Of a stretch of DNA of 64,000 bases, positions 1 to 10,615 are shown one piece after another. The stretch is from Skermanella sp. TT6. Lineage in GTDB: Bacteria; Pseudomonadota; Alphaproteobacteria; Azospirillales; Azospirillaceae. The stretch's first letter is position 1. Each line of letters starts with the position of its first letter. The stretch is taken from the NCBI RefSeq assembly GCF_016653635.2, contig NZ_CP067420.1, forward strand, positions 3,197,501 to 3,261,500, given 5' to 3'. The translations under genes were made by a program, and so were the position numbers. A model generated the notes under the pieces. The model had not been told where the DNA came from, searched no databases, and saw nothing but the letters and a program-made list of their open reading frames with translations.

Positions 1-33
1 GCGGGGATCTTGGTGCTCAAGGAAGGTTCCTAA
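1..33 (+). CDS. possible C-terminal tail of a plus-strand gene (partial)
   Basis: Frame 1 of the first 33 bases reads [10 protein letters not shown] followed by a TAA stop. This looks like an ordinary protein C-terminus, and its stop overlaps the TAG stop of the convergent cobU gene. Only ten codons are visible, so neither the family nor the reality of the gene can be settled from this window. Confidence 0.3.
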   Translation, partial: AGILVLKEGS

Positions 34-578
34 CGGTTGCTTTTGACGGTCACGGGCAGCCCCGCGACCAGGAGATAGACGCTGTCGGCCACCGCCGCCA
101 CCTCCTGGTGGAGGCGGCCGGCATGGTCACGGAAAGCGCGTGCCATGGCGTTGTCCGGCACGATGCCGAGCCCGACCTCGTTGGAGACGAACACCACGGG
201 GCCGGTCAGGGCCGGCAGGCATTCGACGAGGCCTCGGGTCTCGTGCGCGACGTCGCGCTCCTCCAGCATCAGGTTGGTGACCCACAGGGTCAGGCAATCG
301 ACCAGCACGACCGCGTCGGGCGACGCGAGGCCCGGCAGGGTGCCGGCGAGGTCGAGCGGTTCCTCGACGGTGGTCCAGCGCGGGCCGCGCCTGTCGCGGT
401 GCTCGTCGATGCGGCTCGCCATCTCGGTGTCCCACGCCCTGCCGGTCGCGAGATAGACCGGGCGCGGCGCCCGTTCGGCCATGGCTTCGGCGAAGCGGCT
501 CTTGCCCGACCGGGCGCCGCCTAGGACGAGGGTCACGCCGGGCGGCGCTCCCGAGGGGTCTTCTGGAATCGACATCAT
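30..578 (-). CDS. cobU: bifunctional adenosylcobinamide kinase / adenosylcobinamide-phosphate guanylyltransferase
   Basis: This is the CobU/CobP enzyme of cobalamin assembly. It phosphorylates adenosylcobinamide and transfers GMP to it, giving adenosyl-GDP-cobinamide for attachment of the lower ligand. The protein of about 182 residues, a normal length for the family, opens with the P-loop GGARSGKS near residues 20-27. It also carries the family segments [26 protein letters not shown] and [11 protein letters not shown]. The open frame runs further upstream, but that part is the riboswitch. I chose the ATG at 576-578 (a second ATG follows at 573-575) because a GGAGG lies about seven bases before it. 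A cobalamin riboswitch directly upstream on the same strand confirms the pathway and implies repression by adenosylcobalamin. CobP is the usual alphaproteobacterial name. Confidence 0.93.
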   Translation of the reverse strand: MMSIPEDPSGAPPGVTLVLGGARSGKSRFAEAMAERAPRPVYLATGRAWDTEMASRIDEHRDRRGPRWTTVEEPLDLAGTLPGLASPDAVVLVDCLTLWVTNLMLEERDVAHETRGLVECLPALTGPVVFVSNEVGLGIVPDNAMARAFRDHAGRLHQEVAAVADSVYLLVAGLPVTVKSNR

Positions 579-625
579 GCCCCACCTCCGCCGGTGCACC
601 CCGCCCGGCCGTGATTGAAACGACG

Positions 626-832
626 GCGCTCGACGGCAGGTCTCCTGGCTTCGCGGGTCCATGCGGGCGCCAGCGCCTTCCCGGATGCCCGAGGGCACCA
701 GTGGCTTCAGATGGACGACACCCGCTCGCCGCTTACAGTTGCGGGGGCAGCTCCGGACTCGGGCGGCCTGACGCGCCCCCACCGGATTCCCTCTTGGCGG
801 CCAGTCGGCGTCACGCCGCCCGGCACCATCGA
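626..832 (-). promoter_or_regulatory. cobalamin (B12) riboswitch upstream of cobU
   Basis: On the minus strand the segment contains the B12 box GCCAGGAGACCTGCC (about 635-650), the conserved CTGCCCCCGCAACTGTAAG core (about 732-752), and an upstream GGTGCC plus a GGAATCCGGTG element. These appear in the order typical of adenosylcobalamin-sensing riboswitches. It ends roughly 50 bases before the cobU start, so it probably controls translation or early termination of cobU. Confidence 0.95.
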
Positions 833-913
833 GCGGGCGCACTATCGGCGGCAGGGCCCGGCCCTGTCAATGCTCCCTCTCGGGCACGGGGCGAAAGCGC
901 GGTCTCCGGCCGC

Positions 914-1660
914 TCAGGCAGCGGTAAGCCCGGGGTCGAAGCCCCGGGGCCTGGGGCCTGGGATCAGGCCGGGTATGGACGAGAGGGCGGTGGCCGACGG
1001 GAGGTCGTCGAAGCGCCGGGTCATCCTCCGCTTGCCCCTAAGGTCATCCTTGGTCATCGCCTCGACTGGCTGAACCGGCGGCGCGGGCGCGGGAGCGGCG
1101 ACCGGCGCGGATGTCGGCGCGGATCGTGGGGCGGATCGTGGGGCGGATCGTGGGGCGGATTCGGGAGCGGGGAAGCGGATATGATCAAGTTCCTCTTCCG
1201 GATCGCAGTCCAGCCGTTCCAGGTCGGCGTCGGGATGGACGACGTCGAGGTGATAATGGTGGGCGATCCGCTTGTCCTGGATGATGCCCTCCAGCTTCAG
1301 GCGGAATTCCACCGCCTTGAACGCGAGGCCGAAGCTGTTCGCCTTCAGGGCACCGTCGAGGATCTCCGTGACCACGGCGACCGCGTCGTCCAGGCGGAGT
1401 TGGCGATGGGCATTGCGGGCCGTCCGTATCTGGTCGATGCGCACGCGGATTTCCGGCTGGCGCATCAGCAGGGCGGCGCGCTGCTTGGCGCCGTTGGGCG
1501 AGTAGCCGGCCCGGCGGGCCGCCTCAGCACCCCCGACCCCCAGGACCATCGCGGCGCAGAACGCCTCCTGGCGCAAGGTCAGGACGATCGAGGGGGCGGG
1601 ATCGGGCCGGACGGACCCTGCCGCCGGGGAGGCGGACGCTGCGCGGGACGGGGACTGCAT
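914..1660 (-). CDS. terminase small-subunit-like DNA-binding protein (orphan)
   Basis: Residues of about 28-85 (LTLRQEAFCAAMV, then GGAEAARRAGYS and a MRQPEIRVRI segment) match the helix-turn-helix region of phage terminase small subunits of the Terminase_2 type, which bind packaging sites and partner with a large ATPase subunit. No large terminase, portal or other phage gene lies nearby, so a packaging role here is doubtful. The middle (about residues 165-195) is low-complexity Ser/Ala/Pro with SAPR units coded by 12-base tandem repeats. The remaining C-terminal part is basic and proline-rich with no domain I recognise. The ATG at 1658-1660 has an AAAGGAG about seven bases upstream. It may be a domesticated prophage remnant or a cellular DNA-binding protein that shares the fold; the family call is an inference from motif pattern. 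Confidence 0.62.
   Translation of the reverse strand: MQSPSRAASASPAAGSVRPDPAPSIVLTLRQEAFCAAMVLGVGGAEAARRAGYSPNGAKQRAALLMRQPEIRVRIDQIRTARNAHRQLRLDDAVAVVTEILDGALKANSFGLAFKAVEFRLKLEGIIQDKRIAHHYHLDVVHPDADLERLDCDPEEELDHIRFPAPESAPRSAPRSAPRSAPTSAPVAAPAPAPPVQPVEAMTKDDLRGKRRMTRRFDDLPSATALSSIPGLIPGPRPRGFDPGLTAA
1120..1155. repeat. three tandem 12-bp repeats inside the terminase-like gene
   Basis: The unit CGGATCGTGGGG occurs three times exactly at 1120, 1132 and 1144, followed by a degenerate fourth copy. Read on the minus strand each unit encodes Ser-Ala-Pro-Arg. The unit is a multiple of three, so copy-number change would keep the frame and only alter linker length. Confidence 0.9.
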
Positions 1661-1735
1661 GGCACAACTCCTTTAGGAACGAGGTTCACAGAATAAGGAA
1701 TTTATACCGATAGAAGATCCCGCGCAACATTCCCG

Positions 1736-3722
<1,987 letters not shown>

Positions 3723-3796
3723 GAATACGCCGATCCTCAGTGCATCGCCGCCGCTTGTCAAGCCGTGAGTCGCCGTCACGCCCGATCCCGATATCC

Positions 3797-4708
3797 TCAG
3801 CGCGGCGTCAGGAGGTAAGGCCGGCTGCGGACCGCGACCGGGTCGGACTGGAATGTCTGGACCGCGTAGGCCTGGGCTCCTTCCAGCAGGTCCCGCATGA
3901 CGATGCCCATCGGATGGGAACTCGCGCCGTAGGTCAGCCGCACGCGATCCGTCGGTCCGGCATCGGCGATGAAGTAGGTGTCGAAGGGCCGGGCGACGCT
4001 CCAGCGGCAGCCGACCGGGCCGGCCGCGGAAACGCCGTACCGGGTGACCGGGGAGATCGTGCCGGGGATCGGGGTCAGGCCGGTGGTATCGACCAGGGCG
4101 GTGAAGATGAAGTGGTCGGGCTCGTCGGGATCGCCGACCCTGAAGCCCCAGGTCTGCATCCACTCCGTCTCGGCAGTCGCGGCCGTGCCGTCGCGGACAG
4201 GATCGGGCGATGGCAGGTTGACCAGGAAGCCGGTCAGGAACGTCGGGTCGCCGAACAGGTCCCTGCCGACCGCGACGGCTGCCGGATCGTCGCACGGCAC
4301 GAACAGGCGGTGGTTTCCCAGCAGCTTGGTCTGATCGTCGCCCATCAGCCACTGGTCGATGGTAACGTCGGGAACCTCGCCCCCGCGGCCTTCCGGAAAG
4401 GCTACCATGCTCAGTTCCAACTCCTGGACGATCCCGGCCGCCGACGGCGACCAGTGTTCGGGCGGCAGGTTCAGCCCGGCGGATCGGAAGGCGGCATGGA
4501 CATGGAAGCCGAAGCTGACCGAGGCGCGGTCGCCGAAAATGGCTGGCCGCAGCCCGCTCCCTTCGAAGAGATCGACTACCCTGGCGGGATCGACGAGGTG
4601 ATGGACCACGCAGCTGGACAGCGCCGCCTGATGGAACGGCGGTGCCACTCCCGGCGGGATCGAAGGCAACCGGGCGGGAGTATAGAGCTTCCTGGCTGTG
4701 GTCGGCAT
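3797..4708 (-). CDS. uncharacterised protein, possibly of the acetoacetate decarboxylase fold
   Basis: The 303-residue protein has no signal peptide or membrane segment. Its centre reads AVAVGRDLFGDPTFLTGF, which resembles the GRELxGfPKkla segment of acetoacetate decarboxylase-like proteins. The lysine that forms the Schiff base in true decarboxylases is a threonine here, so if the relationship is real the protein is probably not a decarboxylase. Other parts (SVSFGFHVHAAF, DDQTKLLGNHRLFVP) suggest a compact mixed fold but no catalytic motif I recognise. The ATG at 4706-4708 is preceded by AGGA-type bases. It stands alone between the TPP riboswitch and a small gene on the same strand. The fold assignment is tentative; hypothetical protein is the safe name. 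Confidence 0.6.
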   Translation of the reverse strand: MPTTARKLYTPARLPSIPPGVAPPFHQAALSSCVVHHLVDPARVVDLFEGSGLRPAIFGDRASVSFGFHVHAAFRSAGLNLPPEHWSPSAAGIVQELELSMVAFPEGRGGEVPDVTIDQWLMGDDQTKLLGNHRLFVPCDDPAAVAVGRDLFGDPTFLTGFLVNLPSPDPVRDGTAATAETEWMQTWGFRVGDPDEPDHFIFTALVDTTGLTPIPGTISPVTRYGVSAAGPVGCRWSVARPFDTYFIADAGPTDRVRLTYGASSHPMGIVMRDLLEGAQAYAVQTFQSDPVAVRSRPYLLTPR

Positions 4709-4901
4709 GTCCTGGCTTCCTACGGGGATGTGCGGCCAGGAGAGGTAAAACTTTCGATAGGCAAAACTCCACCTTTTTCTTCCGCGTCCGCATCATCGAT
4801 CCGAAACGCCGGGAACGACTGCCGGAATCGCTGCCCGGGGGATGGAGACGGGTGACGAAGGCCCCGCCGCGGCCTCCTCCGGATCGCGGCGGGACGAGGT
4901 C

Positions 4902-5126
4902 CTATTTCTCGGTCTTCGCGAGGACGTGGAGCGCCTGCGCCCACAGGAAGTATTTGCACGTCGCCAGCTCTTCGATCGTGTCGATACCGAAGGCTTCCTT
5001 GAGCTTGAGCGCGTCGCTTTCGGTCACGCCCGCCAGGGCGGCAGGAGATTGCGACATCAGCTGCTTGGGCGTCATGCCTTCGTAGGTCTTGTCGAGAATC
5101 GCCTTCAGGCTTTCGATTGCGGCCAT
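4902..5126 (-). CDS. small helix-hairpin-helix-like protein
   Basis: This 74-residue cytosolic protein is predicted to be all-helical. The stretch KQLMSQSPAALAGVTESDAL followed by LKEAFGIDTIEELATC resembles paired helix-hairpin-helix units such as those that touch the DNA backbone. It could equally be a protein-binding helical bundle. A good AGGGAG ribosome site lies before the ATG at 5124-5126, and the codon use matches the neighbours, so the gene looks real. No partner is suggested by the surroundings. Confidence 0.65.
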   Translation of the reverse strand: MAAIESLKAILDKTYEGMTPKQLMSQSPAALAGVTESDALKLKEAFGIDTIEELATCKYFLWAQALHVLAKTEK

Positions 5127-5259
5127 CGCCAGCTCCCTTGTGGAGGTTACAACCCATTACAAAGTTAACCAACAAACCTATGCGCTTACTTCGAGTGACG
5201 GCACCGATATGTATATCACGCAAGAAAAATCCAAGGCTTGGAGCAGCTGTCCCGCCCCG

Positions 5260-5305
5260 TTACGAACGGAAAACTCCGTTTGCCTTACGAACGATAAGAC
5301 TCCGT
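5260..5305. repeat. imperfect 20-21 bp direct repeat in an AT-richer intergenic region
   Basis: Two copies of TTACGAACG followed four to five bases later by ACTCCGT start at 5260 and 5285, a 25-base period. The first copy also contains the small hairpin AACGGA-AAAC-TCCGTT. They lie in the spacer between the divergent small HhH-like gene and the cNMP/EAL gene. They could be a regulator binding site or promoter elements, but nothing proves this. The rest of 5127-5420 shows no gene. Confidence 0.5.
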
Positions 5306-5420
5306 CGCCAGATTATTTGACCGGTTCGGCCCATCTTTACAGAATTCGGATTAAGCCGTATTTTCCTGAAATTGCTTTATTCCGTTCCGGCAGCCGGCGA
5401 CCCATCGTGGAGACCCTCCC

Positions 5421-6629
5421 TTGATCCGCAAGACGTTTCGACCAGGTGCAACGATCTTCTTCGAGGGACAGCCCGCCGACTGCGCCTACATCGTGGAACG
5501 GGGACAGGTCGAGATCTGCGCGACCCGGGACCGGACCCACATCACGCTGGCGACCCTCGGCCGGGGCGAGATCTTCGGCGAGATGGCGGTGCTGGACGAC
5601 AGCGTCCGGTCGGCCGCGGCCCGGGCGACGGAGGAGACCGAGGTGCTGATCATCCGGCGGGATCAGCTGAAGCGGCGCATCCAGGAGGTGGAGCCGGTCG
5701 TCGGGCAATTGCTCGGCAGCCTGATCAGCCGGTTCAGGCAGGCGCAGAGCGGGCTTCTCAACGACCTGCCGGGCCGCGACCGGGGGACGGCGAACCATCT
5801 GGTGGTGTCGGCGCCCACCGGCGGCACCGAGCGCGGCGAATCGGCGCTGAACTGGATTCACCGCGAACACGACCTGGAACGCGGCCTCGGCGCCGGGGAG
5901 TTCGAGCCGTTCTTCCAGCCGATCGTGACGATCGCGGGCGGCGAACTCGCCGGGTTCGAGGCCCTTGCCCGGTGGCGCCATCCCGACCGCGGCCTGGTGC
6001 CGCCCTGCGAGTTCATCGATCTGGGCGAGAAGAGCGGCCTGATCCGGCAGATCGACCTGGCCATCATGGCGGATGCCTGCGCGCTGCTGCGCCGGACGGC
6101 CGGCGACCGTCCCCTGCCCTTCCTGAGCGTCAACCTGTCGTCGCAGCATTTCACGGACATGGACGTGGTGACCGGCCTGGCGGAGCGATTGGCGATGACC
6201 GGCTTCCCCGCCGACCGTCTGAAGGTCGAGCTGACCGAGACGGCGCTGGTCCACGATCCCCACCAGGCCTACGAAGTCATGTGCAGGATCAAGGACCTCG
6301 GCGTGACCCTGGCGCTCGACGATTTCGGGACCGGCTACTCCAGCCTTTCCTACCTGCACAAGTTCCCGTTCGACGTGCTCAAAATCGACCAGTCGTTCGT
6401 CCGGGCGCTGGGCGAAGTGGGACGCACCCATCATATCGTCGAAACCATCATCACTCTGGCCCGCCGCATGGGCATGGAGGTGGTGGCGGAAGGCGTCGAG
6501 ACGGCCGACCTGATCCGGCCGCTCCGGGAACTGGGATGCACGTTCGGCCAGGGCTATCATTACAGCCGGCCGGTCCCGGCGGACGTCATGGGCGGGATGC
6601 TCGATCGACCCATCGCTTCCCGAGAGTAA
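5421..6629 (+). CDS. cyclic-nucleotide-binding / EAL-domain protein (putative c-di-GMP phosphodiesterase)
   Basis: The 402-residue soluble protein has an N-terminal CRP-like cyclic-nucleotide-binding domain (about residues 1-120, with GEIFGEMAVLDD) and a C-terminal EAL domain (about 150-395). The EAL part keeps the residues needed for metal and substrate: EAL in GFEALARWRHP, NLSSQ, ELTETAL, LDDFGTGYSSLSYL, LKIDQSF and VVAEGVET. It should therefore hydrolyse c-di-GMP to pGpG, probably gated by a ligand bound to the sensor domain. There is no membrane segment. The start is a TTG at 5421 with GGAG eight bases upstream; no in-frame ATG fits as well. It converges on a second c-di-GMP turnover gene (HD-GYP). 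Whether the sensor binds cAMP, cGMP or something else is not visible. Confidence 0.9.
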   Translation: MIRKTFRPGATIFFEGQPADCAYIVERGQVEICATRDRTHITLATLGRGEIFGEMAVLDDSVRSAAARATEETEVLIIRRDQLKRRIQEVEPVVGQLLGSLISRFRQAQSGLLNDLPGRDRGTANHLVVSAPTGGTERGESALNWIHREHDLERGLGAGEFEPFFQPIVTIAGGELAGFEALARWRHPDRGLVPPCEFIDLGEKSGLIRQIDLAIMADACALLRRTAGDRPLPFLSVNLSSQHFTDMDVVTGLAERLAMTGFPADRLKVELTETALVHDPHQAYEVMCRIKDLGVTLALDDFGTGYSSLSYLHKFPFDVLKIDQSFVRALGEVGRTHHIVETIITLARRMGMEVVAEGVETADLIRPLRELGCTFGQGYHYSRPVPADVMGGMLDRPIASRE

Positions 6630-6693
6630 CCGGCACCGCCGTGGCAGCTTCATGGGGACCTCTGGACGCCGCCCCCACCCGTAGGTCCCGCGG

Positions 6694-8328
6694 TCAGCCT
6701 ATCCCCTCCTCGTCCAGGCCGCGGTCCAGGATCGTCAGGAAGGCGTCGACCACCAGCGGGTCGAAGTGGGTCCCGCTCTGGGACTTGAGATGGTCGATGG
6801 TGTCCTGGAGGGTCCAGGCCTCCTTGTAGGGGCGCTTGTGCATCAGGGCGTCGTAGACGTCGGCGACGGCGGTGATCCGGCCGCCGACCGGGATCGCCTC
6901 GCCCTTCAGGCCGGCGGGATAGCCGGTACCGTCGTATTTCTCATGGTGGGTTTCCGCCACCTCGGCGCCGAGGCTCAGATAGCTGCGGCCCGGAACCATC
7001 TTCGCGACCTCGCGCAGGACGTTTCCGCCGATGGTGGGGTGTTGGCGGATCACGGCCATCTCCTCCTCCGTCAGCCGGGCCGGCTTGTTCAGGATGCTGT
7101 CTGGCAGGCCGACCTTGCCGACGTCGTGCAGGATGCTGGCGAGGCCGATCTGGTCGACGAAACGGTCGTCGATCTCGCCCGGGAAGGCGCCGCGCGCCTT
7201 CAGCTCCGCCGCGATCAGGCCGGTGAGCCGTTCGATCCGGCGGACATGGTGGCCGGTGATCTCGTCCTTGAACTCGGCCAGCTTGCCCAGCGCATAGACC
7301 GTCGCCTTCTGGGCGTTGAGCACCTGTTCGTAGAGATAGACGTTGTCGAAGGCGATGGCGACCTTGCCGCAGAAGATCTCCAGCAGGTTGCGGTCCAGGT
7401 CGCCCAGGGGCGGATGCCCCTCCAGGTAGACGACGCTGGTGGAATGGTTGCGCGAGCGGAACACGATCACGCTGTGGTCGGCGCAATAGATGTTCCGCCC
7501 CTCGTCCAGGGAGCGCCGGATGTCGGAGATGGCATCGGCCGACAGGATCCGTTCGAGCGGCTGCCCGGACTCCACGCCGAGCATTTCGGAGCTGGCGAGC
7601 ACCCGGAGCGCGCCGACCGGCGCGGCATCGCCGTCCTGGCACACGGTGCAGAGCAGCGATCCGGTCGCCCCGTGGATCAGCGAGCGGAGCTGGAGCAGGA
7701 CCCCCTCGACGAACTGGCTCATGGAACGGTGCTCGAACAGGGAGGCCGATCCGTCGATGATCTTTTCCAGCCCGCGCCGGCTCATGTCGATGCTGACGAT
7801 GTGCTGGTAAGACCGCAGGGCGGCGACCACCGCCGTGAACAATTTCTGGGAGGTCAGCTCGCTCTTGGACTTGTAGTCGTTGATGTCGTAGTTGACGATC
7901 ACCTGCCGCTCTGGCGCCTGTCCCGGCTGGCCCGTGCGCAGGATGACCCTGACCTGCTCGTTCCCCGCCGTGCGCCGGATGAATTCGACGCAGCGCAGGC
8001 CGGCGTCGTCGGTCTCCATCACCACGTCGAGCAGCACGACCGCGGTGTCGGGATGCTCCAGGATCAGGTGGCAGGCTTCCGACGCGCTGAAGGCGCTGAT
8101 GAACTCGAGCGGCCGCTCGTCGAAGACGAAGTCGCTGAGGACGACCTTGGTGATCGCGTGCACCTCCCGGTCGTCGTCGACGATCATCACCTTCCAGGGC
8201 TTGGTCCTGCGCCGGTTCGCCGTCGGGTCGTCACCCGGCGGGGCGGAGGCCTCGTCGCCCTCGCCGTCCGTCTCCTCGGCGAACAGCAGGTCGTCGTCCT
8301 CGCCGATGTCTCCGTCGATGGCTGTCAT
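6694..8328 (-). CDS. response regulator with DUF3369 and HD-GYP output
   Basis: An acidic N-terminus of about 40 residues is followed by a receiver domain (VMIVDDD, phospho-acceptor in VVLLDVVME near residue 100). A GAF-like DUF3369 middle region comes next, then an HD-GYP domain (ILHDVGKVGLPD, HHEKYDGTGYPAGL, RITAVADVYDAL). HD-GYP proteins hydrolyse c-di-GMP, and all hallmark residues are present. The ATG at 8326-8328 overlaps the stop of the upstream histidine kinase gene in an ATGA, so the two are translationally coupled and the kinase is very likely its phosphodonor. An alternative start five codons earlier lies inside the kinase gene. Phosphorylation would be expected to tune c-di-GMP breakdown and thus motility or surface behaviour, which is an inference from the family. 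Confidence 0.93.
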   Translation of the reverse strand: MTAIDGDIGEDDDLLFAEETDGEGDEASAPPGDDPTANRRRTKPWKVMIVDDDREVHAITKVVLSDFVFDERPLEFISAFSASEACHLILEHPDTAVVLLDVVMETDDAGLRCVEFIRRTAGNEQVRVILRTGQPGQAPERQVIVNYDINDYKSKSELTSQKLFTAVVAALRSYQHIVSIDMSRRGLEKIIDGSASLFEHRSMSQFVEGVLLQLRSLIHGATGSLLCTVCQDGDAAPVGALRVLASSEMLGVESGQPLERILSADAISDIRRSLDEGRNIYCADHSVIVFRSRNHSTSVVYLEGHPPLGDLDRNLLEIFCGKVAIAFDNVYLYEQVLNAQKATVYALGKLAEFKDEITGHHVRRIERLTGLIAAELKARGAFPGEIDDRFVDQIGLASILHDVGKVGLPDSILNKPARLTEEEMAVIRQHPTIGGNVLREVAKMVPGRSYLSLGAEVAETHHEKYDGTGYPAGLKGEAIPVGGRITAVADVYDALMHKRPYKEAWTLQDTIDHLKSQSGTHFDPLVVDAFLTILDRGLDEEGIG

Positions 8329-10427
8329 CGCTCGTCGATCCAAAGCTCCACTTGACCCGGAGCGGTCCTGGGAATGGCGAGGATGAAGGCGGCGCCCTGG
8401 CCCACTTCGCTCATCACGTCGATGGTGCCGCCCAGGCTCTGGGTCACGATGTTGTAAACGATATGCAGTCCCAGTCCGGTCCCGCCCGTTCCCCGCCTGG
8501 TGGTGAAGAAGGGTTCGAAGATGCGCGCCAGGTTCTTTTCCGGGATGCCCCGGCCGGTGTCGGCATATCGTATCACCACGGTGGCGCTGTCGCGCAACTG
8601 GGCGGAGATGGTGATCTTTCCGATCTGCCCTTCAGAGAAGCCATGGAGGAGGGAGTTCATCATGAAGTTGGTCAGCACTTGCGATAATGCACCCGGATAA
8701 CTGTCGATTTCAAGGTCGTGCGGGCAGTCCACCACGACGGCGTGCTGGGCCTGCTTCAGGCGCGGCTTCAGGCTGAGCAGGATCTCGGCGATGTAGGCCG
8801 ACAGGTTGAAGCGGCGCCGGATGTCGGTGGACTGGTCAACCGCCACCTGCTTGAAGCTCTGGATCAGCTCGGCCGCGCGGCCGATGGTGGCCACCATGAT
8901 CGCGGAGGTCTCGACCGCGGTTTCCAGGTAGCGCTCGGCTTCGGACTTCTTAAGCTTGCCGCCCTGGAACTGGGCGCGGAACTCCGCCGTCCGCTCGCCC
9001 AGGTGGGACGCCGCGGTCAGGGCCGTGCCGATCGGCGTGTTGATCTCGTGCGCCACCCCGGCCACCAGGGAGCCGAGCGCCGCCATCTTCTCCGCCTGGA
9101 TCAGGCTGTTCTTGGCCTGCTGAAGGCTGGAATAGGCCAGCTCCGCCGCCTCCTTCGAGGCGCGCAGCTCGTCCTCGGCGGCCTTGCGCTTGGTGATGTC
9201 GGTGTAGCTGCACACGAAACCGCCGCCCGGCAGGCGGTTGCTGCGCGCCTCCACCACGGTCCCGTTGGGGCGCCGCCGCTCGTAGATCGGCCGGCTTTCG
9301 AGCAGCGCCCGCTGGTCGCCGCGGAACAGTCCGATCTCCGACTCGGGCAGGGTGTCGAAGTCGCCCTGGTCCGCGAGATAGCCGGCGATCTCGTCCTTGG
9401 TCGGGCCGCTCTCCAGGAATTCGGCGGGCAGCCCCAGAAGATCGACGCAGCGCCGGTTCCAGCCGATCACCCGGAGGTCGCGGTCGGTGATCAGCATGGC
9501 CTGGTCCATGTTCTCCAGCGTGGCCTTCAGCATGGCCCGCTCGACCGCCAGTTCCTGCTCGATGCGCTTGCGCTCGTTGATCACGTTGACCGCGGTCAGG
9601 CTGGCCTGTTCGCCCTTGTGGTCGAACAGCCGCGCGGAAAGCAGCGCCCAGAAAGGCCGCTTCATGCTGTCGGCCAGTTGCACCTCGAATTCGTCCACCT
9701 GACCGTCCTGGCGCAGCAGGACGCCCAGGCGCCGCCGCTCCTCCTCGACCACGTAGAAATCCGTGGCATACCGCCCGACGGCCAGGTCGGAGGCGATCCC
9801 GAACAGCTCGGAGGCCCGCCGGTTGATCTGGAGGATCTTCGCGTCCGAAGTCCTGGCGAGGACCAGCGGCACGGGTACCGCGTCGATCAGCTCGCGCTGG
9901 ACGTCCTCCGCCTGTTTCCGCGCCGTGATGTCGGTGAACCCCACGAGGAAGGCGTCCTCGCCATGGTAGGGGATCAGGACGGCCGACAGGGTGACCCAGA
10001 AGATCCGGCCGTCGGCATTGCGCAGCCTCACTTCGCGCTCGTCGATCCGGCCGGCCTGCTCCAGGGCTGCCTGGACGTCCTCGTAGTCGACCCGCTTGGC
10101 GTACTTCACCGTGGAGCGGCGGCCCATCATGGACGCGGCGTCCTGGTTGGCGATCCGGGCCAGCGGCGTATTGACGTAGAGGACGACCTCGTCGCAGCGG
10201 CGCAGGACGGCGACCGGGAACGGTATGGCGTCGAGGATTAGCTGCTGGCCGGCCCGGGTGGGATCGTCCGCGCCGCCATCGCCGTGCGGGGCGGACGGTG
10301 CGGGCGAGGATGTTCCGCCGGTCAGGTCGGCGGGAGAGAGGCCGGGCGGCGGGAGCCGGCCCGGTCGGCGCCGGCGTCCGGCCAACCATCCTGTACCCTT
10401 CACGGGTCGAATGGTCAGCGGTATCAT
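8325..10427 (-). CDS. PAS-domain sensor histidine kinase
   Basis: The protein of up to 700 residues has three PAS-type sensor modules (about 65-180, 185-300 and 310-420), each followed by a PAC-like segment. A HisKA dimerisation helix follows with GVAHEIN (phospho-histidine near residue 459), then an HATPase domain with MNSLLHGF (N box), DTGRGIPEKNL (G1), FEPFFTTRRGTGGTGLGL (F/G2) and a normal end. No membrane segment is evident, so it is probably a cytosolic sensor of redox, light or small ligands through PAS. The start is uncertain: the first ATG sits in TATGAT, and a GTG nine codons on is an alternative. It is coupled to the downstream HD-GYP regulator. The IS110 element lies just upstream and may have altered its promoter. 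Confidence 0.92.
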   Translation of the reverse strand: MIPLTIRPVKGTGWLAGRRRRPGRLPPPGLSPADLTGGTSSPAPSAPHGDGGADDPTRAGQQLILDAIPFPVAVLRRCDEVVLYVNTPLARIANQDAASMMGRRSTVKYAKRVDYEDVQAALEQAGRIDEREVRLRNADGRIFWVTLSAVLIPYHGEDAFLVGFTDITARKQAEDVQRELIDAVPVPLVLARTSDAKILQINRRASELFGIASDLAVGRYATDFYVVEEERRRLGVLLRQDGQVDEFEVQLADSMKRPFWALLSARLFDHKGEQASLTAVNVINERKRIEQELAVERAMLKATLENMDQAMLITDRDLRVIGWNRRCVDLLGLPAEFLESGPTKDEIAGYLADQGDFDTLPESEIGLFRGDQRALLESRPIYERRRPNGTVVEARSNRLPGGGFVCSYTDITKRKAAEDELRASKEAAELAYSSLQQAKNSLIQAEKMAALGSLVAGVAHEINTPIGTALTAASHLGERTAEFRAQFQGGKLKKSEAERYLETAVETSAIMVATIGRAAELIQSFKQVAVDQSTDIRRRFNLSAYIAEILLSLKPRLKQAQHAVVVDCPHDLEIDSYPGALSQVLTNFMMNSLLHGFSEGQIGKITISAQLRDSATVVIRYADTGRGIPEKNLARIFEPFFTTRRGTGGTGLGLHIVYNIVTQSLGGTIDVMSEVGQGAAFILAIPRTAPGQVELWIDER

Positions 10428-10615
10428 AGCGCCGTTGACTGATCGGGCCGATCCGCCGGGAGCAACCTTTTGCCCCCTGTGTCACGAACACCTGGGGGGG
10501 ACGCGTGCCCCGGCGGCAGGCCGCGGCTGAGGCCCAGTGGGGAGTCAGCGCCAAGCGAGCGCCAGTACAGGGGTGGATCCAGGCTGCGGCGGCCCATTTG
10601 GATGGGAGCCCTTGA

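Noticed and set aside
1120-1155. Short tandem repeats considered as a CRISPR array
   Set aside because: The units are 12 bases with no spacers and lie in frame inside a gene.
5337-6653. Long minus-strand open frame opposite the cNMP/EAL gene
   Set aside because: High GC keeps antisense frames open; the product is His/Asp/Gln/Arg-rich with no motif, while the plus frame has two intact domains.
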